DNA of 35,002 nucleotides from an uncultured Porphyromonadaceae bacterium (GCA_947175425.1 CAMWMR010000026.1:1-35002), one strand, 5' to 3'. Positions 16,855 through 27,909 are shown, numbered from the stretch's first letter. Program-made: numbers and translations. The notes: generated by a model from the letters alone, not told the origin.

Positions 16855-18489
16855 ATGGCTAACATCACCAAAAAGATAAGAACACTCTTCCCCCAGGCCA
16901 CTTTTGAAGGCGACGAAAACAAGCCCCTCGTGGTTATTCCCAACGCACAATGGCACGAGCTTGCCAAGGCGCTTCGCAACGACCCCGAAATGGCGATGGA
17001 TTACCTTGTAACCATTGTGGGCATGGACTGGACCGAAAACCTCGGCTGTATCTATTATCTCATGAACAGCGTAACCGACGAGGTTGTCGGCGTTAAGGTT
17101 CTTGCCGAAGGCACACGTCAGCAGCCCGTAATTGATTCGGTTGCCGACCTTTGGCCCGTTGCAGTAACCTACGAACGTGAGGTTTACGACTTCTTTGGAA
17201 TTATTTTCCTGAACAACCCCGACATGCGTCGTCTGTTCCTCAATATCGACTGGGTTGGATACCCTCTGCGCAAGGATTACGACGCCAACCCCGCTATAAA
17301 TCCGGTTTCTACCGAAAGCGAGCGCCAGACCGATTTTACCGACGTATACACCCGCAACGAGAAAGGTGAAGTTGTTAAAAACGAAGTGCGCGTATTCCAA
17401 AAAGACGACTTTGTTGTGAACATCGGTCCGCAGCACCCCGCCACTCACGGTGTGCTCCGTTTCCGTACCGCTGTCGACGGCGAAACTATCAAAAAAATCG
17501 ACGTCTACATGGGTTATATCCACCGCGGTGTGGAAAAACTTTGCGAGGACCTTATGTATCCGCAGACTCTCCACTATATGGACCGTCTGGACTACTTCTC
17601 GGCTCACAACTATCACCACGCGCTGTGCATGATTATTGAAAAGGCTGCCGGAATTGAAATTTCCCGCCGCGCACAGGTTATACGCGTTATGATGGATGAA
17701 CTTTCGCGTATTGCATCGCACTGCCTCTTCATCGGAACCTACTGCATGGACCTTGGTGCCACAACAATGCTGTTCTACACCCTGCGTGTACGTGAACAGA
17801 TTCTGGACATCATGGAAAAAACCTGCGGTGCCCGCATGACTTTCAACTACGATTGCATTGGCGGTGTAATGCAGGATCTCGCTCCCGATTTTGTGGCCGA
17901 CGTGAAAGCGCTGTTAGAAGTTCTTCCCAAGAATATCAAAGAATACAACGAAGTTTTCACCGGCAACGTAATAGCCAAGAACCGTATGGAAGGCGTTGGA
18001 GTACTTTCCAAGGAAGATGCCATTGCCTATGGCGTTACCGGACCTTCGGGCCGCGCTTCGGGCTGGGCATGCGACATGCGCAAGCATATGCCCTACAGCA
18101 TTTATTCCGAGCTTGACTTTGAAGAAGTTCTTGCAACCGAAGGCGATTCAATGGCACGTTTCAAATGCCGTCTGCGCGAAATTGAAGAATCCGCAAAGAT
18201 TCTTGCCCAGCTTGTGGACAACATCCCCGACGGCGAATACTGCGTGAAAGTGCCCAAAATGCTCAAACTCCCCGCAGGCAGCTGGTTCCAGATTACCGAA
18301 GGCTGCCGCGGCGCATTCGGCCTCTATCTCGAGAGCGACGGCAGCCCCAAGCCCTTCCGTCTGAAAATAGCACCTCCCTGTCTGCCGCAGGCTGCCGCTG
18401 TTGACCATATTACCCGCGGACAAAAAATTGCCGACCTTATCACAATCGGCGGCTCACTGGACTATATTGTTCCCGACATCGACCGATAA
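16855..18489 (+). CDS. nuoCD: Fused complex I subunits C and D (NuoCD)
   Basis: A single 544-residue protein in which NuoC (about 1-147, with YEREVYDFFGI at 106-116) is joined by a charged linker (about 148-185) to NuoD (about 186-544). NuoD forms the quinone-binding pocket with NuoB. The GPQHPATHGV motif (191-200) carries the likely quinone-contacting His198, and Tyr247 in LDYFSA is the probable partner tyrosine. Downstream motifs such as DLGATT also fit NuoD. No hydrogenase-type metal cysteine pairs are present, so this is complex I rather than an energy-converting hydrogenase. It starts 21 nt after nuoB. Confidence 0.96.
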   Translation: MANITKKIRTLFPQATFEGDENKPLVVIPNAQWHELAKALRNDPEMAMDYLVTIVGMDWTENLGCIYYLMNSVTDEVVGVKVLAEGTRQQPVIDSVADLWPVAVTYEREVYDFFGIIFLNNPDMRRLFLNIDWVGYPLRKDYDANPAINPVSTESERQTDFTDVYTRNEKGEVVKNEVRVFQKDDFVVNIGPQHPATHGVLRFRTAVDGETIKKIDVYMGYIHRGVEKLCEDLMYPQTLHYMDRLDYFSAHNYHHALCMIIEKAAGIEISRRAQVIRVMMDELSRIASHCLFIGTYCMDLGATTMLFYTLRVREQILDIMEKTCGARMTFNYDCIGGVMQDLAPDFVADVKALLEVLPKNIKEYNEVFTGNVIAKNRMEGVGVLSKEDAIAYGVTGPSGRASGWACDMRKHMPYSIYSELDFEEVLATEGDSMARFKCRLREIEESAKILAQLVDNIPDGEYCVKVPKMLKLPAGSWFQITEGCRGAFGLYLESDGSPKPFRLKIAPPCLPQAAAVDHITRGQKIADLITIGGSLDYIVPDIDR

Positions 18490-18525
18490 ACGACTATTCA
18501 GCAAAATCAGTAACAACATAGCAAT

Positions 18526-19602
18526 ATGCAAGACTTATCTTTCATCACCGAGTGGATTGACAGCTCGCTGCGGGCTTTAATGCCGGGTTGGCTTACCGTT
18601 ACGGTGGAATGCCTCCTTATCGGCGTCGGGCTTCTTCTTGTCTACGCCTTGCTGGCTCTTTTCTACATATATTATGAGCGTAAAGTCTGCGCCGCCTTCC
18701 AGTGCCGCCTCGGCCCGAACCGTGTAGGTCCCTGGGGACTTTTGCAGAGCTTTGCCGACATGTTCAAGATGCTCATTAAGGAAATTATTCACCTTAACCA
18801 CATCGACCGTTTTCTGTTTGCGCTCGCTCCCTATCTGGTAATCATAGCCTCCATGCTTGCGTTTGCCGTACTACCCTGGGGCAACGGTATTCAGATTATC
18901 AACTTTAACATAGGCATATTCTTCCTCATTGCCGTATCGTCGATAGGCGTACTTGGCATTCTGCTTGCGGGATGGTCGTCGAACAACAAGTACACCCTCA
19001 TCGGTTCGCTCCGTTCGGGCGCACAGATGGTGAGCTACGAGCTTTCTATCGGCCTTTCGGTAATCACCATGGTTTGTCTTGCCGGCACAATGTCGGTTGA
19101 AGGCATCGTTGCCGAGCAGCAGGATTTGTGGTTCATCTTCAAAGGCCACATTCCCGCAATAATCGCATTTGTGATATATATGATTGCCGGCACTGCCGAA
19201 ACTAACCGCGGCCCGTTCGACCTTCCCGAAGCCGAGAGCGAGCTTACCGCCGGTTACCACACCGAGTACTCCGGTATGCACTTCGGTTTCTTCTACCTTG
19301 CCGAGTATCTTAACCTCTTCATAGTATCGGGTGTTGCCGCACTGTTATTCTTCGGCGGCTGGATGCCCCTCCACATCCCCGGCTGGGAAGCATTCAACTA
19401 TATTATGGATTATATTCCTTCCGTTGTATGGTTCGTAGGCAAAGCGATTGTGCTTTCGTTTATCATCATATGGTTCAAATGGACTTTCCCCCGTCTTCGA
19501 ATCGACCAACTCCTCGCGCTGGAATGGAAATATCTTCTTCCCATCAACCTTGTGAACCTTGTGCTGATGGTACTGATAATTGTTTTCAACTGGCACTTTT
19601 AA
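18526..19602 (+). CDS. nuoH: Complex I subunit H (NuoH)
   Basis: A 358-residue, roughly eight-helix membrane subunit that links the quinone pocket to the proton-pumping arm. Recognisable segments are [21 protein letters not shown] near residues 51-71, the [11 protein letters not shown] loop, and the acidic loop [23 protein letters not shown], whose glutamates are thought to carry the redox signal to the pumps. It is the last nuo gene before the ATP synthase block. The nuoH-atpD gap is only 38 nt, with no terminator hairpin or TAnnTTTG promoter visible. Confidence 0.96.
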   Translation: MQDLSFITEWIDSSLRALMPGWLTVTVECLLIGVGLLLVYALLALFYIYYERKVCAAFQCRLGPNRVGPWGLLQSFADMFKMLIKEIIHLNHIDRFLFALAPYLVIIASMLAFAVLPWGNGIQIINFNIGIFFLIAVSSIGVLGILLAGWSSNNKYTLIGSLRSGAQMVSYELSIGLSVITMVCLAGTMSVEGIVAEQQDLWFIFKGHIPAIIAFVIYMIAGTAETNRGPFDLPEAESELTAGYHTEYSGMHFGFFYLAEYLNLFIVSGVAALLFFGGWMPLHIPGWEAFNYIMDYIPSVVWFVGKAIVLSFIIIWFKWTFPRLRIDQLLALEWKYLLPINLVNLVLMVLIIVFNWHF

Positions 19603-19625
19603 TCCCCCCTTTAGCTAATCGATAA

Positions 19626-21143
<1,518 letters not shown>

Positions 21144-21158
21144 GCACCAACCGGCACC

Positions 21159-21395
21159 ATGACACTCAACATAATATCCGCAAAGGAAATAGTATTTACC
21201 GGCGAAGTAAACTCGGTGACGCTCCCCGGCGCCATGGGCGAGTTTACCGTGCTCAATAACCACGCCGCCCTCATAGCCGTACTAACGTCCGGCCGCGTCC
21301 GCTACACCGATACAACCGGAACCGAGCACACAGCCGATATTCCCGGCGGTATTGCGGATGTGGATAACAATGTTGTTTCCGTCTGTGTGTATTAA
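21159..21395 (+). CDS. atpC: ATP synthase F1 subunit epsilon, short form
   Basis: A 78-residue protein matching only the N-terminal beta-sandwich of epsilon: LNIISAKEIVFTGEV at the start, GAMGEFTVLNNHAALI in the middle and a final strand. The usual two-helix C-terminal domain (another 50-60 residues in E. coli) is missing, and atpB starts 18 nt later, so it has not been lost to a frameshift. The part present suffices to join gamma to the c-ring. The part absent is the one that inhibits ATP hydrolysis in other bacteria. Confidence 0.93.
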   Translation: MTLNIISAKEIVFTGEVNSVTLPGAMGEFTVLNNHAALIAVLTSGRVRYTDTTGTEHTADIPGGIADVDNNVVSVCVY

Positions 21396-21413
21396 TTTGA
21401 TTAATAGCTAAAA

Positions 21414-22532
21414 ATGACGCGCATAAAAATAATACTTCTCACCCTGCTGCTAAGCAGCCTTTCGTTTTGCGCAAATGCAAGCGAGGCTTCCGACAGCACT
21501 TCCTCGAAAATAAATCCCAAAGAGATAATTTTCGAGCATCTGTTGGACGGATACGGCTGGGAAGTACCATTCGACCACCATCACCGCATACCGCTGCCGG
21601 TGATTGTGTGGGCTTCCGACGGCTTACACTGTTTTTCATCGGCGCGCTTAGAACACGGTCATGAGTACACCGACGGCAACTGCAAATTTGTTATTGCCGG
21701 CGACGAAAGCAAGTATCGCGGAAAAATTGTGGAACTGAAGGATGGCGAAGAAATTCGTCCGTGGGATTTTTCCATAACCAAAAACGTGTGCGCCTTATTC
21801 ATTACCGTGCTGTTGGTAGGAGGAATATTCTTTTGGCTTGCATCGTTCCACAAGCGAAACCGCTTCAAGGCTCCGCGACGCGGCCTGGGTGCTGTTGAAG
21901 GAGTACTGTCGTTCGTGTACGACGGAGTTATCAAACCCGTTCTCGGGCCTCAGTCACGACGCTTTGCACCCTATCTGCTCACAGTATTCTTCTTTATCCT
22001 TACAATGAACCTGTTGGGACTGGTTGTTATATTCCCCGGCGGCGCCAACCTCACCGGCAACCTTGCCGTAACGCTGGTGCTGTCGATATGCACATTCATT
22101 GCAACCAATCTGTTTGCCAACAAACATTATTGGAAAGAAATATTCTGGCCCGATGTACCCCTGTGGCTGAAATTTCCGCTACCCATCATGCCAATGATAG
22201 AAATCTTTGGTATGTTCACAAAACCGGCAGCACTCACGGTGCGTCTGTTCGCCAACATGATGGGCGGCCACATGATTGTGATTACGCTCACGCTGCTCAT
22301 CTTCATCTTCTCGGCCATAAGCCCCGTTGCAGGCGGCGGCGCAACAGTGATTTCGCTGTTCTTCTCGATATTCATGCTTCTAATAGATGTTCTGGTAAGT
22401 TTTATCCAGGCCTATGTGTTCACAATGCTTTCCACAATTTTTATCGGGCTTGCACACGAGCATGAAGAAGAACACGAACTCCACGCCGACAAGGGTAATA
22501 TCGAAAAAGAAATAACCGACACTCTCGTATAG
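21414..22532 (+). CDS. atpB: ATP synthase Fo subunit a, with extended N-terminus
   Basis: The stator channel subunit of Fo, with the essential Arg277 in LTVRLFANMMGGH and Gln332 in VSFIQAYVFTML. It is 372 residues against about 270 in E. coli. The extra length is an N-terminal extension: a signal-like hydrophobic stretch (5-22, ending ANA), then about 95 polar residues that should face the periplasm, containing DHHH (54-57) and Cys73/Cys90, before the first core helix (about 123-144). The C-terminus ends in a His/Glu cluster, HEHEEEHELH (348-357). An N-terminal extension is usual for this phylum as I recall; the His clusters may not be. Confidence 0.94.
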   Translation: MTRIKIILLTLLLSSLSFCANASEASDSTSSKINPKEIIFEHLLDGYGWEVPFDHHHRIPLPVIVWASDGLHCFSSARLEHGHEYTDGNCKFVIAGDESKYRGKIVELKDGEEIRPWDFSITKNVCALFITVLLVGGIFFWLASFHKRNRFKAPRRGLGAVEGVLSFVYDGVIKPVLGPQSRRFAPYLLTVFFFILTMNLLGLVVIFPGGANLTGNLAVTLVLSICTFIATNLFANKHYWKEIFWPDVPLWLKFPLPIMPMIEIFGMFTKPAALTVRLFANMMGGHMIVITLTLLIFIFSAISPVAGGGATVISLFFSIFMLLIDVLVSFIQAYVFTMLSTIFIGLAHEHEEEHELHADKGNIEKEITDTLV

Positions 22533-22571
22533 AAAAAAGAATATTATAAATCACAATAAAAGCACAACACT

Positions 22572-22814
22572 ATGTTTGGACTCTTAGCAGAAATCGCTCC
22601 TGTATTAGGACTTGGCGCAGCAATGGGCGCAGCAATCGCAACAATCGGCGCAGGTATCGGTATCGGTAAAATCGGTGCCTCCGCTATGGAAGCAATCGCC
22701 CGTCAGCCCGAAGCTGCCGGTGACATCCGAAGCAACATGATTGTTATCGGCGCGCTTGTAGAAGGTGTGGCACTCTTCGCCATAATTATCTGCGCACTTT
22801 GCCTGTTCCTCTAA
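22572..22814 (+). CDS. atpE: ATP synthase Fo subunit c, proton type
   Basis: An 80-residue hairpin of two membrane helices, the rotor-ring protomer. The polar loop ARQPEA is at 43-48, and the essential carboxylate is Glu64 in helix 2 (GALVEGVALF). The glycine-rich helix 1 (GAGIGIGKIG) packs the ring. Compared with the sodium-binding c subunit of Ilyobacter, the helix-1 Gln ligand is Ile31, the Ser after the glutamate is Gly65, and the Tyr is Phe69. The sodium ligands are therefore missing and proton use is expected. Confidence 0.96.
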   Translation: MFGLLAEIAPVLGLGAAMGAAIATIGAGIGIGKIGASAMEAIARQPEAAGDIRSNMIVIGALVEGVALFAIIICALCLFL

Positions 22815-22837
22815 TATATATTCCTTATACCGAATAA

Positions 22838-23335
22838 ATGGAACTGTTCACACCGGACTTTGGCCTGATTTTCTGGATGTTCGTCGCCTTTGGCGTTCTC
22901 TTCCTCCTGTTGTGGAAGTTCGCCTGGCCGGTTATTCTGAAAACCGTTGACGCCCGCGCCGAATTAATCGACAAGGGAGTTGAGTACGCCCAGAATGCCA
23001 AAGAACAGTTGGACAATGCTCGCCGCGAAGCCGAAACCTACATCGACGAAGCCCGTCGACAGCAGGCCGACATCCTTCGCGAAGCCGACAAAATGAAAAC
23101 GCAAATAATCGAACAGGCACGTTCCGCCGCTCAGGTGGAAGCCCAGAAGGTTATGGAAAATGCCAAACAGCAGATTGAGCAGCAGCAAAAAGATGCCCAG
23201 CAGCAGTTCCGCAACCAGGTGAGCGAATTTGCACTTCAGATTGCCGGTAAAATTGTTCACAACCAGATGCAGCAGGACGATGCACAGGATAAACTTGTGG
23301 ATTCACTGCTCGACGAGATTGAAAAAAAGAACTAA
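22838..23335 (+). CDS. atpF: ATP synthase Fo subunit b
   Basis: The peripheral stalk subunit: a single N-terminal membrane helix (about 8-28) followed by a long charged coiled coil (about 40-140), rich in Ala, Gln, Glu and Arg, and a C-terminal helix that meets delta. The 165-residue length is normal. Only one b-type gene is present, so the stalk should be a homodimer. It starts 23 nt after atpE and ends 6 nt before atpH. Confidence 0.95.
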   Translation: MELFTPDFGLIFWMFVAFGVLFLLLWKFAWPVILKTVDARAELIDKGVEYAQNAKEQLDNARREAETYIDEARRQQADILREADKMKTQIIEQARSAAQVEAQKVMENAKQQIEQQQKDAQQQFRNQVSEFALQIAGKIVHNQMQQDDAQDKLVDSLLDEIEKKN

Positions 23336-23341
23336 GCAACG

Positions 23342-23887
23342 ATGAACCAAGGCTTACTACCCCGTCGATACGCTAAAGCGCTGTACGAAGTTGCCGTAGA
23401 ACGCAACGACGACACTGCATTGTACACATTGATGCAAAAGCTTGTGGAAGCATTTTCCCAAACACCCGGGCTTGCCTCCACAATGGCAAATCCGTTTGTG
23501 GAACCGGCCGATAAATGCCGGCTTGTCGACACAGCCGTTTATGCCGATGGCATCCGCAACAGCTCGTTCGATGATTTTGTGAAACTTCTTGTTCAGAACA
23601 AGAGACTGGACATAATCAGGGAAGCAGCCTTGGCTTACATCGAACTCTACCGACAGAAAAATTCGATTTACCGTGTGGACATCCGCTCGGCAGCGCCTCT
23701 CAAAGCCGAAATGCGCACCCGCCTGGAAAACATCCTGCGCAAGCACATCGGCGAAGGCACTCTGGAAATTGAATATACTGTCGACCCCTCTCTTATAGGC
23801 GGCTTCACAGTTACCGTCAACTCGGAACGACTGGACGCCTCCGTCAGCACCGAGTTAAAGAATTTGCGTCGCAGCCTGATTAGCTGA
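23342..23887 (+). CDS. atpH: ATP synthase F1 subunit delta
   Basis: The F1 cap subunit that joins the alpha subunits to the b stalk. It has 181 residues with an N-terminal helical domain opening with [16 protein letters not shown], typical of the OSCP/delta family. The C-terminal segment has the family signature [20 protein letters not shown] (about 150-169). It lies 6 nt after atpF. Confidence 0.95.
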   Translation: MNQGLLPRRYAKALYEVAVERNDDTALYTLMQKLVEAFSQTPGLASTMANPFVEPADKCRLVDTAVYADGIRNSSFDDFVKLLVQNKRLDIIREAALAYIELYRQKNSIYRVDIRSAAPLKAEMRTRLENILRKHIGEGTLEIEYTVDPSLIGGFTVTVNSERLDASVSTELKNLRRSLIS

Positions 23888-23930
23888 CGACTGCCGCCAA
23901 AAAAATATAAACCAGCACAAATCGCAAAAA

Positions 23931-25508
23931 ATGATAAATCCCAGCGAGATTTCCCAAGTACTCAAGCAGCAGCTCGAAAACATCAACTCCAAGGTGAGCT
24001 TCGAGGAGGTAGGAACTGTCCTCGAGGTTGGCGATGGCGTGGCTCACGTCTACGGCCTCGACAATGTAGGAGCCAACGAGCTGGTGGAGTTCGAAAACGG
24101 CGTTAAAGGCGTGGCCATGAACCTTGAGGAAAGTAACGTAGGCGTTATCCTTCTTAACAGCGTCGACAAAGTTACCGAAAACATGACCGTTCGCCGAACC
24201 GGCGAAATCGCCTCCATTCCCGTAGGAGAAGGTTTGCTCGGACGCGTCATTAACATCCTCGGCGAGCCTATCGACGGACGCGGCCCCATATCGGGCGACC
24301 TTATCCGTCTGCCTCTCGAACGTAAAGCTCCCGGCGTTATCTACCGCCAGCCGGTTAAGCAGCCGCTTCAGACCGGCCTCAAGGCTATCGACGCCATGGT
24401 GCCCATAGGCCGCGGTCAGCGTGAGCTTATCATCGGCGACCGTCAGATTGGCAAAACCGCCATTGCCATCGACACCATTATCAACCAGCGCAAAGGCTAC
24501 GATGAAGGCAAACCCGTATATTGCATTTACGTTGCCATTGGCCAAAAAGCATCGTCGATTGCGTCTATTGTAGAGACACTTCGCAAAAACGGCGCTCTTG
24601 ACTATACCGTTGTTGTTGCCGCCACCGCATCGGAAAGTGCAGCAATGCGCTACTTCGCACCTTTTGCAGGCGTTGCCATTGGCGAATTCTTCCGCGATAC
24701 CGGCCGCGACGCTCTCATTGTATACGATGACCTCTCCAAGCAGGCCGTTGCTTACCGCGAAGTTTCGCTCATTCTGAAACGTCCTTCCGGTCGTGAAGCT
24801 TATCCCGGCGATATTTTCTATCTCCATTCCCGTCTGTTGGAACGCGCAGCAAAAATTATCGACAATCAGGAAGTTGCATCGCAGATGAACGACCTCCCGG
24901 CAGCTCTCAAACCAATAATGAAAGCCGGCGGTTCGCTCACGGCGCTTCCTATTATCGAAACCCAGGCAGGTGACGTTTCGGCTTACATTCCCACCAACGT
25001 AATTTCAATTACCGACGGTCAGATATTCCTTGAAACCGCACTTTTCAACCGCGGTATCCGTCCGGCAATCAACGTAGGTATTTCCGTATCGCGTGTAGGC
25101 GGTTCGGCACAAATCAAGCCTATGAAAAAAGTGGCCGGCACACTGAAAATCGACCAGGCTCAGTTCCGCGAACTGGAAGCGTTTACAAAATTCGGCGGCG
25201 ACATGGATGCCGTAACAGCCCGAGTTATCGACAAAGGCCGTAAAAACGAACGCCTGCTCATCCAGCCGCAGTATCACCCGATGTCGGTAGATGATGAAGT
25301 TGCAGTGATTTTCTGCGGCGTAAACGGCCTTCTTGCCGATGTACCCTCCGAAAACGTTGCCGACTTCGAAAAACAGTTCCTCCAGCTCATGCACGCCAAA
25401 AATCCCGATGTTATGGCCGACCTTGCCGCAGGCAAACAGCTGGACGACACCATGGCACAGAAACTTACAGCAGCCGCTGCCGATGTAGCCGCTCGCTTCA
25501 ACTCCTAA
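23931..25508 (+). CDS. atpA: ATP synthase F1 subunit alpha
   Basis: The non-catalytic nucleotide-binding subunit of F1. The P-loop GDRQIGKT is at 169-176, and the arginine finger that completes the beta active site is Arg388 in [10 protein letters not shown]. The 525-residue length is near normal, with a small insertion (about 312-333) before the [13 protein letters not shown] motif. It starts 43 nt after atpH; that gap has no TAnnTTTG element. Confidence 0.98.
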   Translation: MINPSEISQVLKQQLENINSKVSFEEVGTVLEVGDGVAHVYGLDNVGANELVEFENGVKGVAMNLEESNVGVILLNSVDKVTENMTVRRTGEIASIPVGEGLLGRVINILGEPIDGRGPISGDLIRLPLERKAPGVIYRQPVKQPLQTGLKAIDAMVPIGRGQRELIIGDRQIGKTAIAIDTIINQRKGYDEGKPVYCIYVAIGQKASSIASIVETLRKNGALDYTVVVAATASESAAMRYFAPFAGVAIGEFFRDTGRDALIVYDDLSKQAVAYREVSLILKRPSGREAYPGDIFYLHSRLLERAAKIIDNQEVASQMNDLPAALKPIMKAGGSLTALPIIETQAGDVSAYIPTNVISITDGQIFLETALFNRGIRPAINVGISVSRVGGSAQIKPMKKVAGTLKIDQAQFRELEAFTKFGGDMDAVTARVIDKGRKNERLLIQPQYHPMSVDDEVAVIFCGVNGLLADVPSENVADFEKQFLQLMHAKNPDVMADLAAGKQLDDTMAQKLTAAAADVAARFNS

Positions 25509-25527
25509 CAGCCCTGCATAAAGCACA

Positions 25528-26418
25528 ATGGCTACATTACGCGAATTAAAAGGACGCATCGGTTCGGTAGGTTCCTCGGAAAAAATTACCGGCGCCATGA
25601 AAATGATATCTTCCGCAAAAATGCACAAGGCGGAGGCTACATTGAAGCGCCTGGCACCTTTCCGCGACTGCGTGCAAACCATAATCGGCAATCTGCTAAG
25701 CTCCGACGCCGTTGTAAGCTCCCCGCTTACAGCCGAGCGCACAGCCTGCCGCCGTGTGGCAATAATTGTACTTGGCAGCGACGACGGCCTTTGCGGCGCC
25801 TACAATGTGAATATTTTCAAGGCTATGCTCGACACACTGGCATCGCTCAGAGCCGAAGCCGGTGAAAATGTGGAGATAGACCTTTATCCTGTAGGCAAAA
25901 AAATGGTATCGGCAATATCGAAAATCGCCGCCCGCGACCCACATATCACAATGGTTACTACCGACAATGTGAACTCCAAAAGCGACGGTGACGATATAAA
26001 GCAGTTCGCCGAACACTTCAACAAGCGCTTTCTCGCCGGCGAAGTGGATCGCGTGATGCTCGATTTCATGAGTTTCCGCTCGGCAGGAAAACAAATTTTT
26101 GCAGCCGAGCAGTATCTCCCTGTCAGCAGCGAAAACCTTGGAAACGGCGGAAAATCTTCCGGCCGACCTTATTTGTTCGAGCCCGACGCCGCCACCATCT
26201 TTTCCACGGTACTTCCCATGTATCTGCTGTCGCAGATGCAGGAAGCCTTTGCCCAGAACCGTGCTTCCGAACAGGCCGCGCGCGTAATGGCAATGCAGAG
26301 TGCCAACGACAACGCACACAAACTTCTGGAACAACTCCAGCTTGAATATAACAAACTGCGTCAGCAAAGCATCACCACCGAGCTACTCGACATTGTAGGC
26401 GGCCAGAAACGCGACTGA
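25528..26418 (+). CDS. atpG: ATP synthase F1 subunit gamma
   Basis: The rotor shaft: N- and C-terminal helices form the coiled coil inside the alpha-beta ring. The N-terminal LKGRIGSVGSSEKITGAMKMI segment and the C-terminal AMQSANDNAHKLLEQL segment near residue 252 are both diagnostic. The 296-residue length is normal. Last gene of the atp block. The following 46 nt, before nuoI, contain no terminator hairpin and no TAnnTTTG promoter, so transcription should run on. Confidence 0.96.
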   Translation: MATLRELKGRIGSVGSSEKITGAMKMISSAKMHKAEATLKRLAPFRDCVQTIIGNLLSSDAVVSSPLTAERTACRRVAIIVLGSDDGLCGAYNVNIFKAMLDTLASLRAEAGENVEIDLYPVGKKMVSAISKIAARDPHITMVTTDNVNSKSDGDDIKQFAEHFNKRFLAGEVDRVMLDFMSFRSAGKQIFAAEQYLPVSSENLGNGGKSSGRPYLFEPDAATIFSTVLPMYLLSQMQEAFAQNRASEQAARVMAMQSANDNAHKLLEQLQLEYNKLRQQSITTELLDIVGGQKRD

Positions 26419-26464
26419 CACAAATAATTAAACGAAAGTAAAACTCAACAGATTCTACAAATAA

Positions 26465-27064
26465 ATGGGTAGTGTATCAGAATACTTTTCATCGTTAGGC
26501 TCGGGCGTACTGAGCCTCCTCAAAGGCATGAAAGTGACAGGAAAGGAATTTATCACTCCTAAAATCACCGAGTGCTATCCCGAGAACCGAAAAGAGCATG
26601 TATGGCCCGAGCGTTTCCGCGCACAGCTCACCATGCCCTACGATGCCGAAGGCAACCACAAATGCATTGCCTGCGGCAACTGCGAACGCAACTGTCCCAA
26701 CGGCACAATAACCATTGAAACAAAAATGGTTACCACACCTCAGGGTACTAAAAAGAAAAAACTCGTAAACTACTATTACGACCTTGGCAGCTGCACCTTC
26801 TGCCAACTGTGCGTAACCAACTGCCCCACAGCAGCTATCGAGTTCAACAACGACTTTGAACAGGCCGTGTTCACCCGTTCCAAGCTCGTCAAGAAGCTCA
26901 ACTATCTACCCGAAAAAGAAGAACCGGAACCCACACCCGAGGAACTGGCCAAAATTGAGGCCGAACGTCAGGCCAAGATTGCCGAGGCAAAAGCAAAGGC
27001 CGCTGCCGCCAAAGCAGCTAAAGAAGCCGCTCAGAACGCCTCTCAACCCGAAGAAAATAAATAA
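26465..27064 (+). CDS. nuoI: Complex I subunit I (NuoI), two [4Fe-4S] ferredoxin domain
   Basis: A peripheral-arm subunit with clusters N6a and N6b. The two CxxCxxCxxxCP motifs are complete: Cys67/70/73 with Cys120 and Cys110/113/116 with Cys77, in the usual crossed arrangement. An amphipathic N-terminal segment (about 8-30) sits on the membrane. After residue 148 comes an unusual tail of about 50 residues rich in Glu, Lys and Ala, probably a charged helix. In a complex without NuoE/F/G, NuoI is the most exposed iron-sulfur entry and a likely docking point for the electron donor. Resumes the nuo operon after the atp block. Confidence 0.95.
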   Translation: MGSVSEYFSSLGSGVLSLLKGMKVTGKEFITPKITECYPENRKEHVWPERFRAQLTMPYDAEGNHKCIACGNCERNCPNGTITIETKMVTTPQGTKKKKLVNYYYDLGSCTFCQLCVTNCPTAAIEFNNDFEQAVFTRSKLVKKLNYLPEKEEPEPTPEELAKIEAERQAKIAEAKAKAAAAKAAKEAAQNASQPEENK

Positions 27065-27072
27065 ATCCCAAT

Positions 27073-27588
27073 ATGGAATCAGTAGGAAGTATAATTTTGT
27101 ATCTTATCGTTGCCCTGTCAATGATAGTATTCTCCGTGGCAGCCGTAACAACACGCAAAATATTGCGTGCGGCCACCTACCTGCTGTTCACCCTTTTTGC
27201 CGCCGCCGCCGTTTATTTCATGCTCGATTACGAGTTCCTCGGCGCAGTGCAGATAGCGGTGTACGCCGGTGGTATTGTGGTTCTGTTCGTATTTGCCATT
27301 CTTCTTACGAGCAAACCCGGTGACAACACCGAAAAGCTGACATCCAAATCGCGCTTCCTGGGCTTTGTCGCCGCAATAGCTACATTGCTCATCGCCGGCT
27401 ACGCCCTTGTAAGCCGTTGCGCACAGCTTTTCCAACCCAAACCCGAAATGGTCACTCCCGACATGGAAACAGTGGGACAGACCTTGATGGGCACAGGCGC
27501 CGGAGAGTATCTGCTGCCTTTCGAGGCCGTGAGCGTACTGCTGCTCGCATGTATAATCGGTGGCGTTGTAGTTGCCCGTAAACGTTAA
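27073..27588 (+). CDS. nuoJ: Complex I subunit J (NuoJ)
   Basis: A 171-residue five-helix membrane subunit. The helix motif FLGAVQIAVYAGGIVVLFVFAILL near residues 55-78, with its glycine-rich pi-bulge region, is characteristic. It sits next to NuoK and NuoA and transmits movement to the antiporter arm. It begins 8 nt after nuoI and ends 4 nt before nuoK. Confidence 0.94.
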   Translation: MESVGSIILYLIVALSMIVFSVAAVTTRKILRAATYLLFTLFAAAAVYFMLDYEFLGAVQIAVYAGGIVVLFVFAILLTSKPGDNTEKLTSKSRFLGFVAAIATLLIAGYALVSRCAQLFQPKPEMVTPDMETVGQTLMGTGAGEYLLPFEAVSVLLLACIIGGVVVARKR

Positions 27589-27592
27589 AACT

Positions 27593-27904
27593 ATGGAAAT
27601 CACAGCTATCTATTACCTTGTTCCGGCACTCATCATGTTCTGCTGCGGCGTTTACGGCTTTATTACCCGCAAAAACATGATTGCCATGCTCATATCGCTT
27701 GAGCTAATGCTTAACGCCGTCGACATCAACTTTGCCGTGTTCAACCGCTTTTTGTGGCCCGGCCAGTTGGAAGGCATGTTCTTTACGCTTTTTGCAATTG
27801 CCATAGCCGCTGCCGAAACAGCTCTCGCTATAGCAATAATCATCAACATTTTCAGAGCAGCAAAGAACATCGACGTGCGCTCTCTTAACGAAATGAAATT
27901 TTAA
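27593..27904 (+). CDS. nuoK: Complex I subunit K (NuoK)
   Basis: A 103-residue three-helix subunit. Two buried glutamates essential for proton transfer in E. coli (Glu36 and Glu72) correspond to Glu37 (SLELMLN) and Glu75 (AAAETALA). The ATG at 27593 gives the standard length; the upstream in-frame TTG at 27572 overlaps the end of nuoJ and adds nothing family-like. Confidence 0.95.
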   Translation: MEITAIYYLVPALIMFCCGVYGFITRKNMIAMLISLELMLNAVDINFAVFNRFLWPGQLEGMFFTLFAIAIAAAETALAIAIIINIFRAAKNIDVRSLNEMKF

Positions 27905-27909
27905 GCACC

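Noticed and set aside
19531-19538. TATCTTCT as a possible promoter for atpD inside nuoH
   Set aside because: It misses the key TTTG end of the element and has no -33 partner. It is too weak to call an internal promoter.
23880-24827. A 315-codon frame on the minus strand
   Set aside because: Antisense to atpA, which is unmistakable. No support for a second product.
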